Shown: positions 63,766 to 64,000 of the stretch, in pieces
How the letters are laid out: each line of letters starts with the position of its first letter
Position numbering within the stretch: the first letter of the stretch is position 1
DNA from: Henricia sp. BOLD:AAB3569
Taxonomy: Eukaryota; Echinodermata; Asteroidea; Spinulosida; Echinasteridae
NCBI GenBank assembly: GCA_037783545.1
Contig: JBBELK010001113.1
Span: 62,001-126,000, forward strand
Length of the DNA stretch: 64,000 nt
Direction of reading: 5' to 3'
Notes under the pieces: model-generated
Database searches by the model: none
What the model was told of the DNA's origin: nothing
Seen by the model: the letters and a program-made list of their open reading frames with translations, nothing else
Position numbers and translations under genes: made by a program

Positions 63766-64000
63766 TTAAAGGAGTGTGACCAGATCACTTTTTTTTACCC
63801 ATAACTCCCCGGGACTTACCTTATGGGTCATGAGATTTTTATATCATAACATCCGTTATATTTTTCTGATTACGAAACTGAAACTCCCGCGCTTCTAGGC
63901 CGCATATTTCCGAGGATATCGTCGAAAATCCACCGATTATTTGTAAACTAATTTTCCAGTATCAACGTTTATCCGCTGAAAGCATACTCGATAGTTTTGT
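63766..64000. repeat. TTAA-flanked MITE, copy 3, cut by the window end
   Basis: Starts TTAA-AGGAGTGTGACCAGA in the same orientation as 1808-2174 and matches it to the last base. Confidence 0.88.

Overview
This is animal nuclear DNA: genes split by spliceosomal introns, tRNA-derived SINEs, many fold-back DNA transposons (MITEs), and tyrosine-recombinase, LINE-like and Penelope-like retroelements. The repeat mixture suggests a marine invertebrate deuterostome, most likely an echinoderm. That assignment is inference; no taxon-diagnostic gene is present.

Two host genes are well supported and lie tail to tail. On the + strand, 82..17484 holds a complete 14-exon crooked-neck splicing factor gene (CRNKL1). 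One of its introns (6920..8061) is a minor-spliceosome AT-AC intron with textbook signals. On the - strand, a GT29 sialyltransferase of the ST6GalNAc type has five connecting exons between 44802 and 38311, plus a probable signal-anchor first exon at 58390..58143. At 62608..62844 an unrecognised ORF may be the last exon of another gene.

The rest is repeat-rich. 18.1-24.8 kb and 34.7-38.4 kb hold two interleaved segmental duplications; one carries a broken copy of the sialyltransferase 3' exon. 25.3-33.3 kb holds a Ngaro-like retrotransposon on the - strand: gag zinc knuckle, reverse transcriptase (RT), RNase H, SGNH hydrolase and tyrosine recombinase. It has small introns whose 5' splice sites contain the stop codon of the upstream frame, and a roughly 71-bp satellite in its 5' part. 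51.1-55.8 kb holds a DIRS-like element with the full inverted-repeat and internal-complementary-region layout; it lies in the presumed first intron of the sialyltransferase gene. Both retroelements carry frameshifts and look inactive as read.

Repeat copies in this window serve as empty and filled sites for one another, so several MITE insertions and target-site duplications can be read directly (TTAA, TA and CTG).
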